Origin: an uncultured Bacteroidales bacterium
Lineage (GTDB): Bacteria; Bacteroidota; Bacteroidia; Bacteroidales; Marinilabiliaceae
Direction of reading: 5' to 3'
NCBI GenBank assembly: GCA_937892095.1
Contig: CALAVC010000011.1
Coordinates: 1 to 5,586 of the forward strand
Length of the DNA: 5,586 nucleotides
In this document: positions 1 to 5,586 of the stretch, one piece after another
Layout: every line of letters starts with the position of its first letter
Position numbering within the stretch: the stretch's first letter is position 1
Notes under the pieces: generated by a model
The model's input: only the letters and a program-made list of their open reading frames with translations
Database searches by the model: none
Told to the model about the DNA's origin: nothing
Translations under genes and position numbers: made by a program

Positions 1-761
1 GCATAGCCAAAGCCCGCAAGGCAGGTCATTTTGTCATCGTACGTGTAGACAAGAATGGTGAACGCGTACCACTGACCATAGCCGGTTCGGACATCACCAA
101 AGGCACTATAACCCTTGTGGTACAGCGTATAGGAGTTTCGACGTACAAGCTTGCAGAACTTGGCGTTGGAGACTGCATTGAAGACGTGGTGGGTCCTCTT
201 GGCAGAGCCACAAAGATTGAAAAACAAGAGGGTACGATTCTTGCGGCTGGTGGCGGTGTCGGCGTAGCCCCCTTGCTACCTATAATTGAAGCACACCACA
301 ACATTGGCAATCGTGTTGTTGCTGTCTTGGCTGGTCGAACGAAAGACCTGATAATACTTGAAGAACAAGTGCGTCGTGTGGCCGATGATGTTATTATAAT
401 GACCGATGATGGTTCGTATGGCAAGAAAGGACTGGTAACCGCAGGTATGGAAGAGGTCATACTCCGCGAGAAAGTAAGCGAGGCTGTCGTCATCGGTCCT
501 GCCATAATGATGAAGTTTGGCGCGCTGACAACAAAGAAATATGACATCCCTACGGTAGTAAGTCTCAATACAATAATGGTAGATGGAACAGGCATGTGTG
601 GTGCATGTCGCGTATCGGTTGGTGGTAAGACACGCTTCGTGTGTGTCGATGGTCCTGAATTCGATGCACATCAGGTAGACTTCGACCAAATGCTCAAGCG
701 TATGGGCGGCTTTCGCGAATGCGAGCAATCAGCCTTTGAAAGCTATAAGACGAGCAAATAA
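1..761 (+). CDS. nfnA: NfnA, small subunit of NADH-dependent ferredoxin:NADP+ oxidoreductase (5' partial)
   Basis: This is the FAD/NAD(H)/[2Fe-2S] subunit of the cytoplasmic bifurcating transhydrogenase NfnAB. The complex couples NADPH formation to oxidation of NADH and reduced ferredoxin, and is reversible. The frame is open from base 3 with no stop, so the gene enters from outside the window. A GTG at 117 is internal: homologous sequence (AGHFVIVRVD, then a VPLTI FAD-domain segment) precedes it. About 252 residues are visible. From the usual family length near 280, I infer that some 25-30 N-terminal residues are missing. A nucleotide-binding GGGVGVAP loop lies at 249-272. The C-terminal cluster domain has Asp at 582 and Cys at 597, 606 and 642 (DGTGMCGACR ... 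FVCVDGPEFD), fitting the three-Cys/one-Asp [2Fe-2S] site known in this family. nfnB follows after 45 bases, in the usual order. Dihydroorotate dehydrogenase electron-transfer subunit PyrK is the close relative, but pairing with nfnB argues for NfnA. Confidence 0.9.
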   Translation, partial: IAKARKAGHFVIVRVDKNGERVPLTIAGSDITKGTITLVVQRIGVSTYKLAELGVGDCIEDVVGPLGRATKIEKQEGTILAAGGGVGVAPLLPIIEAHHNIGNRVVAVLAGRTKDLIILEEQVRRVADDVIIMTDDGSYGKKGLVTAGMEEVILREKVSEAVVIGPAIMMKFGALTTKKYDIPTVVSLNTIMVDGTGMCGACRVSVGGKTRFVCVDGPEFDAHQVDFDQMLKRMGGFRECEQSAFESYKTSK

Positions 762-806
762 AACAATTTTCGTAAGGGTAAAAACAAGAGCATAGACCAA
801 AGAACT

Positions 807-2276
807 ATGGCAACAATACAAGAAATTCGCAAAGCACAGCGCGACGAAGAATGGCGCAAGCAAGTGCGCGACAGCATAAAGGCCAAAGACCGCATGGCAA
901 TAGAGCGTGTAAAGATGCACGAGGCCGACCCCGAAAAACGTTCACACTCCTACGTAGAGGTCAATGAGGGACTTACGCTCGACGAGGCTCGCAACGAGGC
1001 AAAGCGTTGTCTCGATTGCCCCAACCCCTCGTGTGTAACAGGTTGCCCAGTGGAGATTAACATCCCGACATTCATAAAAAACATCGAGCGTGGAGAAATT
1101 CTCGAAGCAGCCAAAGTGATAAAAGAAACAAGTACGCTGCCAGCCGTATGCGGTCGAGTCTGTCCACAAGAAAAGCAGTGCGAGAGTCAATGTGTGTATA
1201 ACAAGTCGAAAAAAGCACCTGTGGCCATTGGCTATCTCGAACGCTTTGCTGCCGACTACGAACGTAATAGTGGCAAAGCAGCATTGCCCGAAATAGCGGC
1301 AAAGAAAGGCATAAAAGTAGCCGTCATCGGCTCTGGTCCTGCTGGTCTGACTTGTTCTGGCGAACTTGCCAAGATGGGCTACGACGTAACCGTGTTTGAG
1401 GCACTTCACGAAATTGGTGGTGTGCTGAAGTATGGCATACCCGAATTTCGTTTGCCAAACGACATCGTAGACTTCGAGATAAACAACTTGAAGAAGATGG
1501 GTGTCAAGTTCGAGGCCGACGTAATCGTGGGCAAAACAGTAACCATGGACGAGCTACGCGAAGAAAGTTTCAAAGCATTTTTCGTAGGCAGTGGTGCTGG
1601 TCTACCACGCTTTATGAATATTCCGGGCGAGAACTACAACGGCATAATGAGTTCTAACGAGTATTTGACTCGTGTCAACTTGATGCATGCGGCCGATAGT
1701 GCATACGATACGCCTGTCATATTCGGCAAGAATGTGGCCGTAATCGGCGGTGGCAACACTGCTATGGACTCTGTACGTACAGCACGTCGATTAGGTGCTG
1801 AGCGTGTCATGCTTATCTATCGTCGTTCGGAAGCAGAAATGCCAGCTCGTCTTGAAGAGATACACCATGCAAAAGAGGAGGGCATAGAATTCCATACTCT
1901 CTGTAATCCTGTTGAGTATTTGGCAGACGAGAAAGGTCGCGTGTGCGCCATGAAGGTTCAACGAATGGAACTTGGTGAGCCCGACGAAAAAGGACGACGT
2001 AAACCAGTACCTATTGAAGGTGCAATTGACGAAATCGCAACAGACCTTGTTGTAGTGAGCGTAGGTGTATCGCCAAACCCAATGATACCTAATTCGCATC
2101 CCGACATCAAGACAACCGAGCGTGGAACGCTCGAAGCTAACGAAGGACTGCAGACCTCGGTTAGTGATGTGTTTGCTGGTGGCGACATCGTACGTGGTGG
2201 TGCAACGGTTATCCTTGCTATGGGCGACGGACGTAAAGCAGCAGCTTCTATAGACAACTACTTGCAGAGCAAGTAA
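807..2276 (+). CDS. nfnB: NfnB, large subunit of NADH-dependent ferredoxin:NADP+ oxidoreductase (GltD-like)
   Basis: This 489-residue flavoprotein is the NADP(H)-side and ferredoxin-side subunit of NfnAB, with the bifurcating FAD. It often carries the automatic name 'NADPH-dependent glutamate synthase' because it shares its fold with GltD. The N-terminal domain holds eight cysteines in two groups (68, 71, 76, 80 and 115, 119, 125, 129), the pattern for two [4Fe-4S] clusters. The FAD Rossmann motif GSGPAG is at 175-180, followed by GGVLKYGIPEFRLP at 204-217. The NADPH Rossmann motif GGGNTA is at 314-319 and the closing FAD-contact segment GGDIVRGGA is at 458-466. Length is normal for the family and nothing looks broken. 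The ATG at 807 gives the expected N-terminus; there is no clear Shine-Dalgarno, only A-rich sequence. It is probably co-transcribed with nfnA, and a terminator follows 22 bases after the stop. A free-standing GltD function is less likely because no gltB large subunit is visible and NfnA is adjacent. Confidence 0.92.
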   Translation: MATIQEIRKAQRDEEWRKQVRDSIKAKDRMAIERVKMHEADPEKRSHSYVEVNEGLTLDEARNEAKRCLDCPNPSCVTGCPVEINIPTFIKNIERGEILEAAKVIKETSTLPAVCGRVCPQEKQCESQCVYNKSKKAPVAIGYLERFAADYERNSGKAALPEIAAKKGIKVAVIGSGPAGLTCSGELAKMGYDVTVFEALHEIGGVLKYGIPEFRLPNDIVDFEINNLKKMGVKFEADVIVGKTVTMDELREESFKAFFVGSGAGLPRFMNIPGENYNGIMSSNEYLTRVNLMHAADSAYDTPVIFGKNVAVIGGGNTAMDSVRTARRLGAERVMLIYRRSEAEMPARLEEIHHAKEEGIEFHTLCNPVEYLADEKGRVCAMKVQRMELGEPDEKGRRKPVPIEGAIDEIATDLVVVSVGVSPNPMIPNSHPDIKTTERGTLEANEGLQTSVSDVFAGGDIVRGGATVILAMGDGRKAAASIDNYLQSK

Positions 2277-2297
2277 AAGTTTTTTTGCATAAAATTG

Positions 2298-2332
2298 AAA
2301 AGAGCCGAAAGAAATCTTTCTGGCTCTTTTTT
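2298..2332 (+). terminator. Rho-independent terminator of the nfnAB unit
   Basis: The arms AAAAGAGCC (2298-2306) and GGCTCTTTT (2322-2330) pair perfectly. The stem continues inward as GAAAG (2307-2311) with CTTTC (2316-2320), leaving one bulged T (2321) and an AAAT loop. A run of six T (2327-2332) follows on the plus strand. Because the outer stem begins with A's, it may also work on the minus strand. It separates the nfn unit from the island, so the viperin gene should need its own promoter between 2333 and 2441. Confidence 0.88.
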
Positions 2333-2371
2333 ATTGGATTATATTCAGTTTAGACGTTGGTAAATCTAATT

Positions 2372-2410
2372 TGCAGAATTCAAGTTGATAATGCAACGCT
2401 TTCGAATTCG
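2372..2410 (-). mobile_element. IS30-family right-end remnant (left copy of a 39-bp direct repeat)
   Basis: These 39 bases match 5487-5525 at 38 of 39 positions (C at 2399 against T at 5514), in the same orientation. In the right copy the sequence is the end of an IS30-family transposase gene. Here the minus strand likewise reads EFESVALST followed by a stop at 2380-2382. Similarity fades after 2410, so only the tip of the IS is left and its body is replaced by the viperin locus. The piece begins 39 bases after the nfn terminator and ends 31 bases before the viperin start. It could be a relic of a deleted IS copy or a functional terminal repeat of a larger unit with the right copy. It may also contribute to the viperin promoter, but I see no convincing -35/-10 or Bacteroidota-type promoter pair. 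Confidence 0.75.
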
Positions 2411-2441
2411 AAATTAGCAATTAACCAAATACAACTGGCTC

Positions 2442-4169
2442 ATGAAAACATTCAAATTGCTCCTTGAAAACTGTATAGCAGTATATCCAAATTTTGCCAA
2501 GTTATTTGAGGAAGAAAGACATAGCAAAGAAGAGAATCAAGAAATTGATTGTTTCTTTGGCTTTGGTGTGTCTTATGCTGTATTCTTCATTGGAAATGAC
2601 TGTTTGAATGAATTTAGGCTTTACAGGCGCAATGGCGAATTGGTGTCTATAGCTAAGCTACTGAAGGGTCAAAGAGTGAACCGATATTGGAAACATCAAT
2701 TCGTATGTAGAGATTACAAGGGCAATGATTTGTTCAAACCCAATATCGGTAAGGTTCTTGCGTTTTACGAGTTCGTCCAGAACAATAGAGACTCGTTGAT
2801 AACAAGGGAGTCTTGCAACGTATGCCAAAAAGAATTATGGCAGCAGTTCTATTCCTCTCAAGACGAATTGATACGGTCGGCAAGTATGCCATTTGTTAAC
2901 TATCCTGCCATAGAGATAGAAACGGACCCACAATGCCAATTGGCTAGTATTCGTTTTACGTTAGCCGCCAGATTAACAAGTATGTCCCAATACATTCTTC
3001 AAGTTTCTTTCAATAATGGAAGAATACAAAACATCACTGATTGGGGATCTAAGAACACATTCAATGTCATCTACCCACAAAACAAAGGGAGTGTATTCAT
3101 CTTTCAGGATTTCAATGGTAACACATACGATATAAAAACAAATAGTGATGCTAACGTCCATAGTAATATATGCATAAAAGGATTCTCTGAATTTTGGAAG
3201 AGTGGAAGACAATCTGTTGATTACTATACCAATATCGACTTTGAAAAAGAAATGGAGTCGAAAGGTGTATTCATAAGGCAACAAAGAGAATTACTCTGTG
3301 AAGACGAGAAGATGCTTGCATGGCTACCCACAATCAATTTCCATATTAAGCAAGAATGCAACATGCATTGCAGACATTGCTTTGCTGAGTTTGGTGACAT
3401 ACAAGGGAAATGCGTTGGGTTTGACGATGCTAAGTCTATTATATGTGAAATAGGCAGTATTCCAGCATTCAGAAAGATTACATTTTCTGGAGGAGAACCA
3501 ACGCTATTCAAGGGGATAGAAGACCTGCTATGTCTTGCTCATGATTGTGGATTGAAAACATCCATAGTTACTAATGGCTCAATTATCAAGCAGAATAAGC
3601 AGTTGTTAGAAAAGATTGCTAAGTATACTGATATAGTAGCATTTAGCATAGATAGCTTCGATGATGAGCAAAACAGACGCATCGGTAGATATTATGGTAA
3701 TGACAAGTCCGTCATACGCTTTGACGAATGGCTATCTTTAGTCCAAACTATACGCCAAATCAATGATAAAGTAAGGATAAAGATTAACACTGTTGTCACT
3801 AAGATCAATTGCAACGAATATCTTGTAAATAAGATAAAGGAATTATCGCCAGACCGTTGGAAAATCCTTAGAATGATGAATGTTGAAGGACAGTATGATG
3901 AGAACAATGCCAAGGAGATAATTCCATCTGATGAGGAGTTTGATGCGTTTGTAAGGAACAACAAAACGGACGAGGATTGGATTGTGATTGAAGGTGAAAA
4001 TGTCATGAAAGGCAGCTATATAATGATAGCGCCAGATGGAACATTATTCAACGATGTAAAGAACCATCATGAGTACAGTGCTCCCATACTAAAAGTGGGT
4101 CTATGCAATGCTTTAGAGTCTACACCTATGATAAGGTCTAGTTTTTATGGCCGCAAAGGAGAGTACTAA
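2442..4169 (+). CDS. Prokaryotic viperin (pVip) with a long unrecognised N-terminal extension
   Basis: This 575-residue radical SAM protein probably converts a nucleoside triphosphate into a 3'-deoxy-3',4'-didehydro (ddh) chain terminator, the known anti-phage activity of pVips. The C-terminal half reads like viperin throughout: cluster motif CNMHCRHC at 306-313 (Cys 306, 310, 313), FSGGEP at 348-353, TNGS at 377-380, SIDSFD at 402-407, RIGR at 413-416, KIN at 447-449, SPDRWKI at 469-475, EGQ at 482-484, SDEEFDAF at 496-503, GSYIMI at 524-529 and PILKVG at 548-553. Human viperin has close equivalents in the same order. Residues 1 to about 290 match nothing I know. They contain a CNVC pair (125-128) and no P-loop, so this is not the nucleotide kinase found beside some pVips. 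Typical viperins have only about 300-400 residues. The stop falls one codon before a Trp that aligns with the GGKY-x-W segment near the human C-terminus. The gene is more AT-rich than nfnAB and lacks a Shine-Dalgarno, suggesting acquisition. The family call is strong; the nucleotide product cannot be told from sequence. Confidence 0.88.
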   Translation: MKTFKLLLENCIAVYPNFAKLFEEERHSKEENQEIDCFFGFGVSYAVFFIGNDCLNEFRLYRRNGELVSIAKLLKGQRVNRYWKHQFVCRDYKGNDLFKPNIGKVLAFYEFVQNNRDSLITRESCNVCQKELWQQFYSSQDELIRSASMPFVNYPAIEIETDPQCQLASIRFTLAARLTSMSQYILQVSFNNGRIQNITDWGSKNTFNVIYPQNKGSVFIFQDFNGNTYDIKTNSDANVHSNICIKGFSEFWKSGRQSVDYYTNIDFEKEMESKGVFIRQQRELLCEDEKMLAWLPTINFHIKQECNMHCRHCFAEFGDIQGKCVGFDDAKSIICEIGSIPAFRKITFSGGEPTLFKGIEDLLCLAHDCGLKTSIVTNGSIIKQNKQLLEKIAKYTDIVAFSIDSFDDEQNRRIGRYYGNDKSVIRFDEWLSLVQTIRQINDKVRIKINTVVTKINCNEYLVNKIKELSPDRWKILRMMNVEGQYDENNAKEIIPSDEEFDAFVRNNKTDEDWIVIEGENVMKGSYIMIAPDGTLFNDVKNHHEYSAPILKVGLCNALESTPMIRSSFYGRKGEY

Positions 4170-4193
4170 TGGAAAACATGTTATCGTAAGGAT
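4155..4193 (+). promoter_or_regulatory. Translational junction: strong ribosome-binding site, TAATG overlap and 6-codon mini-ORF
   Basis: AAAGGAG (4155-4161) lies seven bases before an ATG at 4169 that overlaps the viperin stop (TAATG). That ATG opens only MENMLS before a TAA at 4187-4189. The second stop is itself part of TAAGGA, and the CoiA-like ATG follows at 4194, just one base after AAGGA, which is too close for a normal Shine-Dalgarno. The arrangement suggests ribosomes ending or starting at 4167-4171 reinitiate at 4194, coupling the two genes. This role is inferred; the motifs are directly visible. Confidence 0.4.
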
Positions 4194-5282
4194 ATGAATA
4201 CCGATGCTAAGTTCAGGTTTGCTCATCTCGACAATGACAAGGAGATTATCCACATTAATGAAGTAAATAGCGATGTGCGTAATAACCATAAATTTTGGTG
4301 TATAGGCTGCGGAGGGGAATTAAAGGCAGCACTGGGGAATAAGCGTATTCACTATTTCAGCCACAAAGTAAACGAGTCACATTGTAGTAGAGAAACTTAC
4401 TTACATAAACTAGGCAAGCAAAAGGTTATCTCCGCATTTAATACCCAAGAGCAATTTCCCATCGTACTACGCTCGCGAAATAAATGCGAACGCTATCCAG
4501 AATGCAATCTCAAGAAGTACGTTAAGGGGTGTACTGAAACTGGTGATGTCCTTATAGATCTAAAAGAACATTATGGTAGATGCGAGGAAGAGTATGGACA
4601 TAAAGGGTTTGTAGCAGATGTTGCCTTGATTGCCAAAGAGGAACACCGTTCTCCGATATTCATAGAAATAGTTGTCACTCATAAATGTAGCGAGGAAAAG
4701 CGTCAATCTGGAATACACATTATAGAATGGACAATAAGTGATGAAAGTGATGTTGAACGCATGCTATTCATGCAGACAAGACCAAATATTGAGTTCATAA
4801 ACTTCAACGACAACAAGCCGCGCTATTTGCCAGAACCTATCATGTTAGACAAATTCTATGTCACGAATATAGGAGGACGACTAATCGCTTCGATGGATAG
4901 CAGGTGCATAAAGTGTCATGAACAGAACAAGAGAACTAAAGAGAGTTCTGTTTTAGAGATAGTATCAAATGATGTTGAACATGACGCTAGGTATTTCGGC
5001 AATATAGCTATCGGTATAGCTATTAGAAAACTCGGGGATAGATTTAAGTGGTGCGGAGCCTGTGTTAGGACATTTAGATGCACACCTACATTGACTCAAA
5101 CAAAAGAAGATGGGACAGTAGTTAGGCAAGCAATCAAGAATCCCGATGGCTCTTTAGCAGCGTATTGCAATGACTATAGAGTTGATTCTGGATTACAGCA
5201 ACGATTGATCCGCCAATATAGCAATGAGAACTACAATATTGTTTATGAAGAATGTACTAACGAAGATATGTCTTTGACGTAG
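4194..5282 (+). CDS. CoiA-like protein: zinc ribbon, PD-(D/E)XK-like nuclease core and second Cys cluster
   Basis: This 362-residue soluble protein resembles the competence protein CoiA superfamily, whose members combine a small zinc ribbon with a restriction-endonuclease-like fold. The N-terminus has the usual AHLDNDKEIIHI start, then Cys36-x2-Cys39, His53-x3-His57 (HYFSH), Cys64, Glu67 and His71. The putative nuclease core is VADVALI (Asp142), then IFIEIVVTH (Glu158, His163), a CSEEKR helix and IHIIEW. The classical E-x-K lysine is not at its expected place (E-I-V), so Lys164 or Lys169 might substitute, or the fold may bind without cutting. Extra Cys at 98, 104, 113 and 130 lie between ribbon and core. 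Later pairs CIKC (238-241) and CGAC (287-290) probably bind another zinc. It starts 24 bases after the viperin stop, in the same frame, so one transcript is likely. The ATG at 4194 fits the family N-terminus. In this setting I infer a nucleic-acid-directed partner in phage defence rather than natural competence. Confidence 0.72.
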   Translation: MNTDAKFRFAHLDNDKEIIHINEVNSDVRNNHKFWCIGCGGELKAALGNKRIHYFSHKVNESHCSRETYLHKLGKQKVISAFNTQEQFPIVLRSRNKCERYPECNLKKYVKGCTETGDVLIDLKEHYGRCEEEYGHKGFVADVALIAKEEHRSPIFIEIVVTHKCSEEKRQSGIHIIEWTISDESDVERMLFMQTRPNIEFINFNDNKPRYLPEPIMLDKFYVTNIGGRLIASMDSRCIKCHEQNKRTKESSVLEIVSNDVEHDARYFGNIAIGIAIRKLGDRFKWCGACVRTFRCTPTLTQTKEDGTVVRQAIKNPDGSLAAYCNDYRVDSGLQQRLIRQYSNENYNIVYEECTNEDMSLT

Positions 5283-5341
5283 AAAAATTGTCTTTGTTTA
5301 CTTAACACACACATTACAAGTCATTTTAGAATCAGCTTAAT

Positions 5342-5503
5342 ATGCCATCAAGAAGTAACATCGAGCAAATCTCATTCACAGAGAAGGTGAAAGCCGCATT
5401 TGATGAACAAGACGCATTTCTCAAAATGGAACATGAACAGCAGAAAGGTTATTTGGAAGAAAAGCGTCTTGAACCCTTTTGGAAAGTGCAGAATTCAAGT
5501 TGA
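5342..5503 (+). pseudogene. Truncated unknown gene cut by the IS30 end
   Basis: An ATG at 5342 opens a 53-codon frame on the same strand as the viperin and CoiA-like genes, 59 bases after the latter. The first 48 codons are native; from 5487 onward the sequence is IS end, and the stop (5501-5503) lies inside it. The peptide starts MPSRSNIEQISFTEKVKAAF and continues highly charged and probably helical (DEQDAFLKMEHEQQKG, then EEKRLEPFWK). It has no signal peptide or membrane segment. I do not recognise it. It is probably the beginning of a longer third gene of the island, interrupted by IS insertion. The 59-base gap shows no terminator, so it may belong to the same transcript. It could instead be a chance frame, but composition and position favour a real gene start. 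Confidence 0.55.
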
Positions 5504-5586
5504 TAATGCAACGTTTTCGAATTCGGATTTCGTCATTTCTTTGAACACTTCCAAAGGCGTTTTAAAGCCGAACCTTTTCCTTGGTC
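5487..5586 (-). mobile_element. IS30-family insertion sequence, right end (runs off window)
   Basis: The outer boundary is set at 5487, where the sequence becomes identical to the 2372-2410 remnant. The IS body extends rightwards beyond the window. The tip contains a partial dyad: GAATTC at both sides (5491-5496 and 5519-5524) and GTTG/CAAC around ATAATG. The other terminal repeat and any target-site duplication are outside the window, so the exact end is approximate. The insertion truncates the frame starting at 5342. Confidence 0.78.
5495..5586 (-). CDS. IS30-family transposase, C-terminal 30 residues (partial)
   Basis: Read on the minus strand, the frame entering at 5586 gives RPRKRFGFKTPLEVF, then KEMTKSEFENVALST and a TGA stop at 5495-5497. 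The RPRK-x-x-GFKTPLEVF block is the characteristic end of the DDE catalytic domain of IS30-family transposases, shortly after the catalytic Glu, which itself is off the window. The last codons overlap the IS terminal region. Whether the enzyme is intact cannot be judged from here. Confidence 0.82.
   Translation of the reverse strand, partial: PRKRFGFKTPLEVFKEMTKSEFENVALST

Noticed and set aside
117..119. GTG at 117 as the start of nfnA
   Set aside because: The frame stays open to base 3 and the upstream residues (AGHFVIVRVD, VPLTI) match the family's FAD domain, so this is an internal Val codon.
26..595. Minus-strand open frame of 189 codons opposite nfnA
   Set aside because: Ser/Pro/Thr-rich low-quality translation lying antisense to a clearly conserved gene; a shadow frame.
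942..2257. Several minus-strand frames opposite nfnB
   Set aside because: They lie antisense to a complete conserved flavoprotein and show no recognisable motifs.
1..2276. Functional link between NfnAB and the viperin (reductant supply for radical SAM chemistry)
   Set aside because: A terminator and IS end separate them, and NfnAB is a common housekeeping complex; adjacency is better explained by insertion site.
2333..2441. Promoter for the viperin gene
   Set aside because: One must exist here functionally, but I found no convincing TTTG/TAnnTTTG pair or sigma70-like pair with correct spacing.
2973..4006. Minus-strand frames of about 100 codons opposite the viperin gene
   Set aside because: Antisense to well-conserved viperin motifs, with no plausible domain or start signal.
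4921..4952. Inverted repeats AACAGAAC/GTTCTGTT and AGAACT/AGTTCT
   Set aside because: They lie inside the CoiA-like coding region with no T-run or link to a gene boundary; probably chance.
5283..5341. Terminator or promoter between the CoiA-like gene and the truncated frame
   Set aside because: No stem-loop with T-run is visible; a TTTG at 5293-5296 lacks a matching downstream -7 element.
1..5586. CRISPR array or tRNA/rRNA genes
   Set aside because: No spaced short repeat series and no tRNA-like cloverleaf or rRNA sequence seen; the only clear long repeat is the 39-bp IS end pair.

Overview
The window looks like a chromosomal segment from a Bacteroidota bacterium, most likely Bacteroidales and possibly Prevotella-like. 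The grounds are the flavour of its NfnAB proteins, A-rich upstream regions with little Shine-Dalgarno sequence, and an IS30-family transposase tail. The taxonomic call is an inference of moderate confidence at best.

Layout. Bases 1-2276 hold a housekeeping redox pair: the 3' part of nfnA and a complete nfnB, the two subunits of the electron-bifurcating NADH-dependent ferredoxin:NADP+ oxidoreductase (often auto-named 'sulfide/dihydroorotate dehydrogenase-like' plus 'glutamate synthase small subunit'). A strong rho-independent terminator at 2298-2332 closes that unit. Forty bases later lies a 39-bp piece (2372-2410) that recurs 3,115 bp downstream (5487-5525) with a single mismatch. The downstream copy carries the last codons of a minus-strand IS30-family transposase that runs off the window.

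Between these two directly repeated IS ends is a visibly more AT-rich accessory island. It holds (i) a 575-residue radical SAM protein whose C-terminal half has the diagnostic sequence pattern of viperin, that is, a prokaryotic viperin (pVip) making chain-terminating ddh-nucleotides against phage, joined to an unrecognised N-terminal region of about 290 residues; (ii) directly downstream, and in the same reading frame, a 362-residue CoiA-like protein with an N-terminal zinc ribbon, a PD-(D/E)XK-like core and a second Cys cluster; and (iii) the first 48 codons of an unknown gene cut off by the IS30 end.

Interpretation. The pVip and CoiA-like genes look like a small co-transcribed anti-phage module: nucleotide-analogue synthesis plus a putative nucleic-acid-binding or cleaving partner, possibly with a third component destroyed by the IS. 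The most unusual points are the long N-terminal extension on the viperin, the pairing with a CoiA-like nuclease, and a TAA stop exactly one codon before a conserved-looking Trp, after which the frame stays open into the CoiA-like gene. NfnAB is probably only the insertion neighbour.
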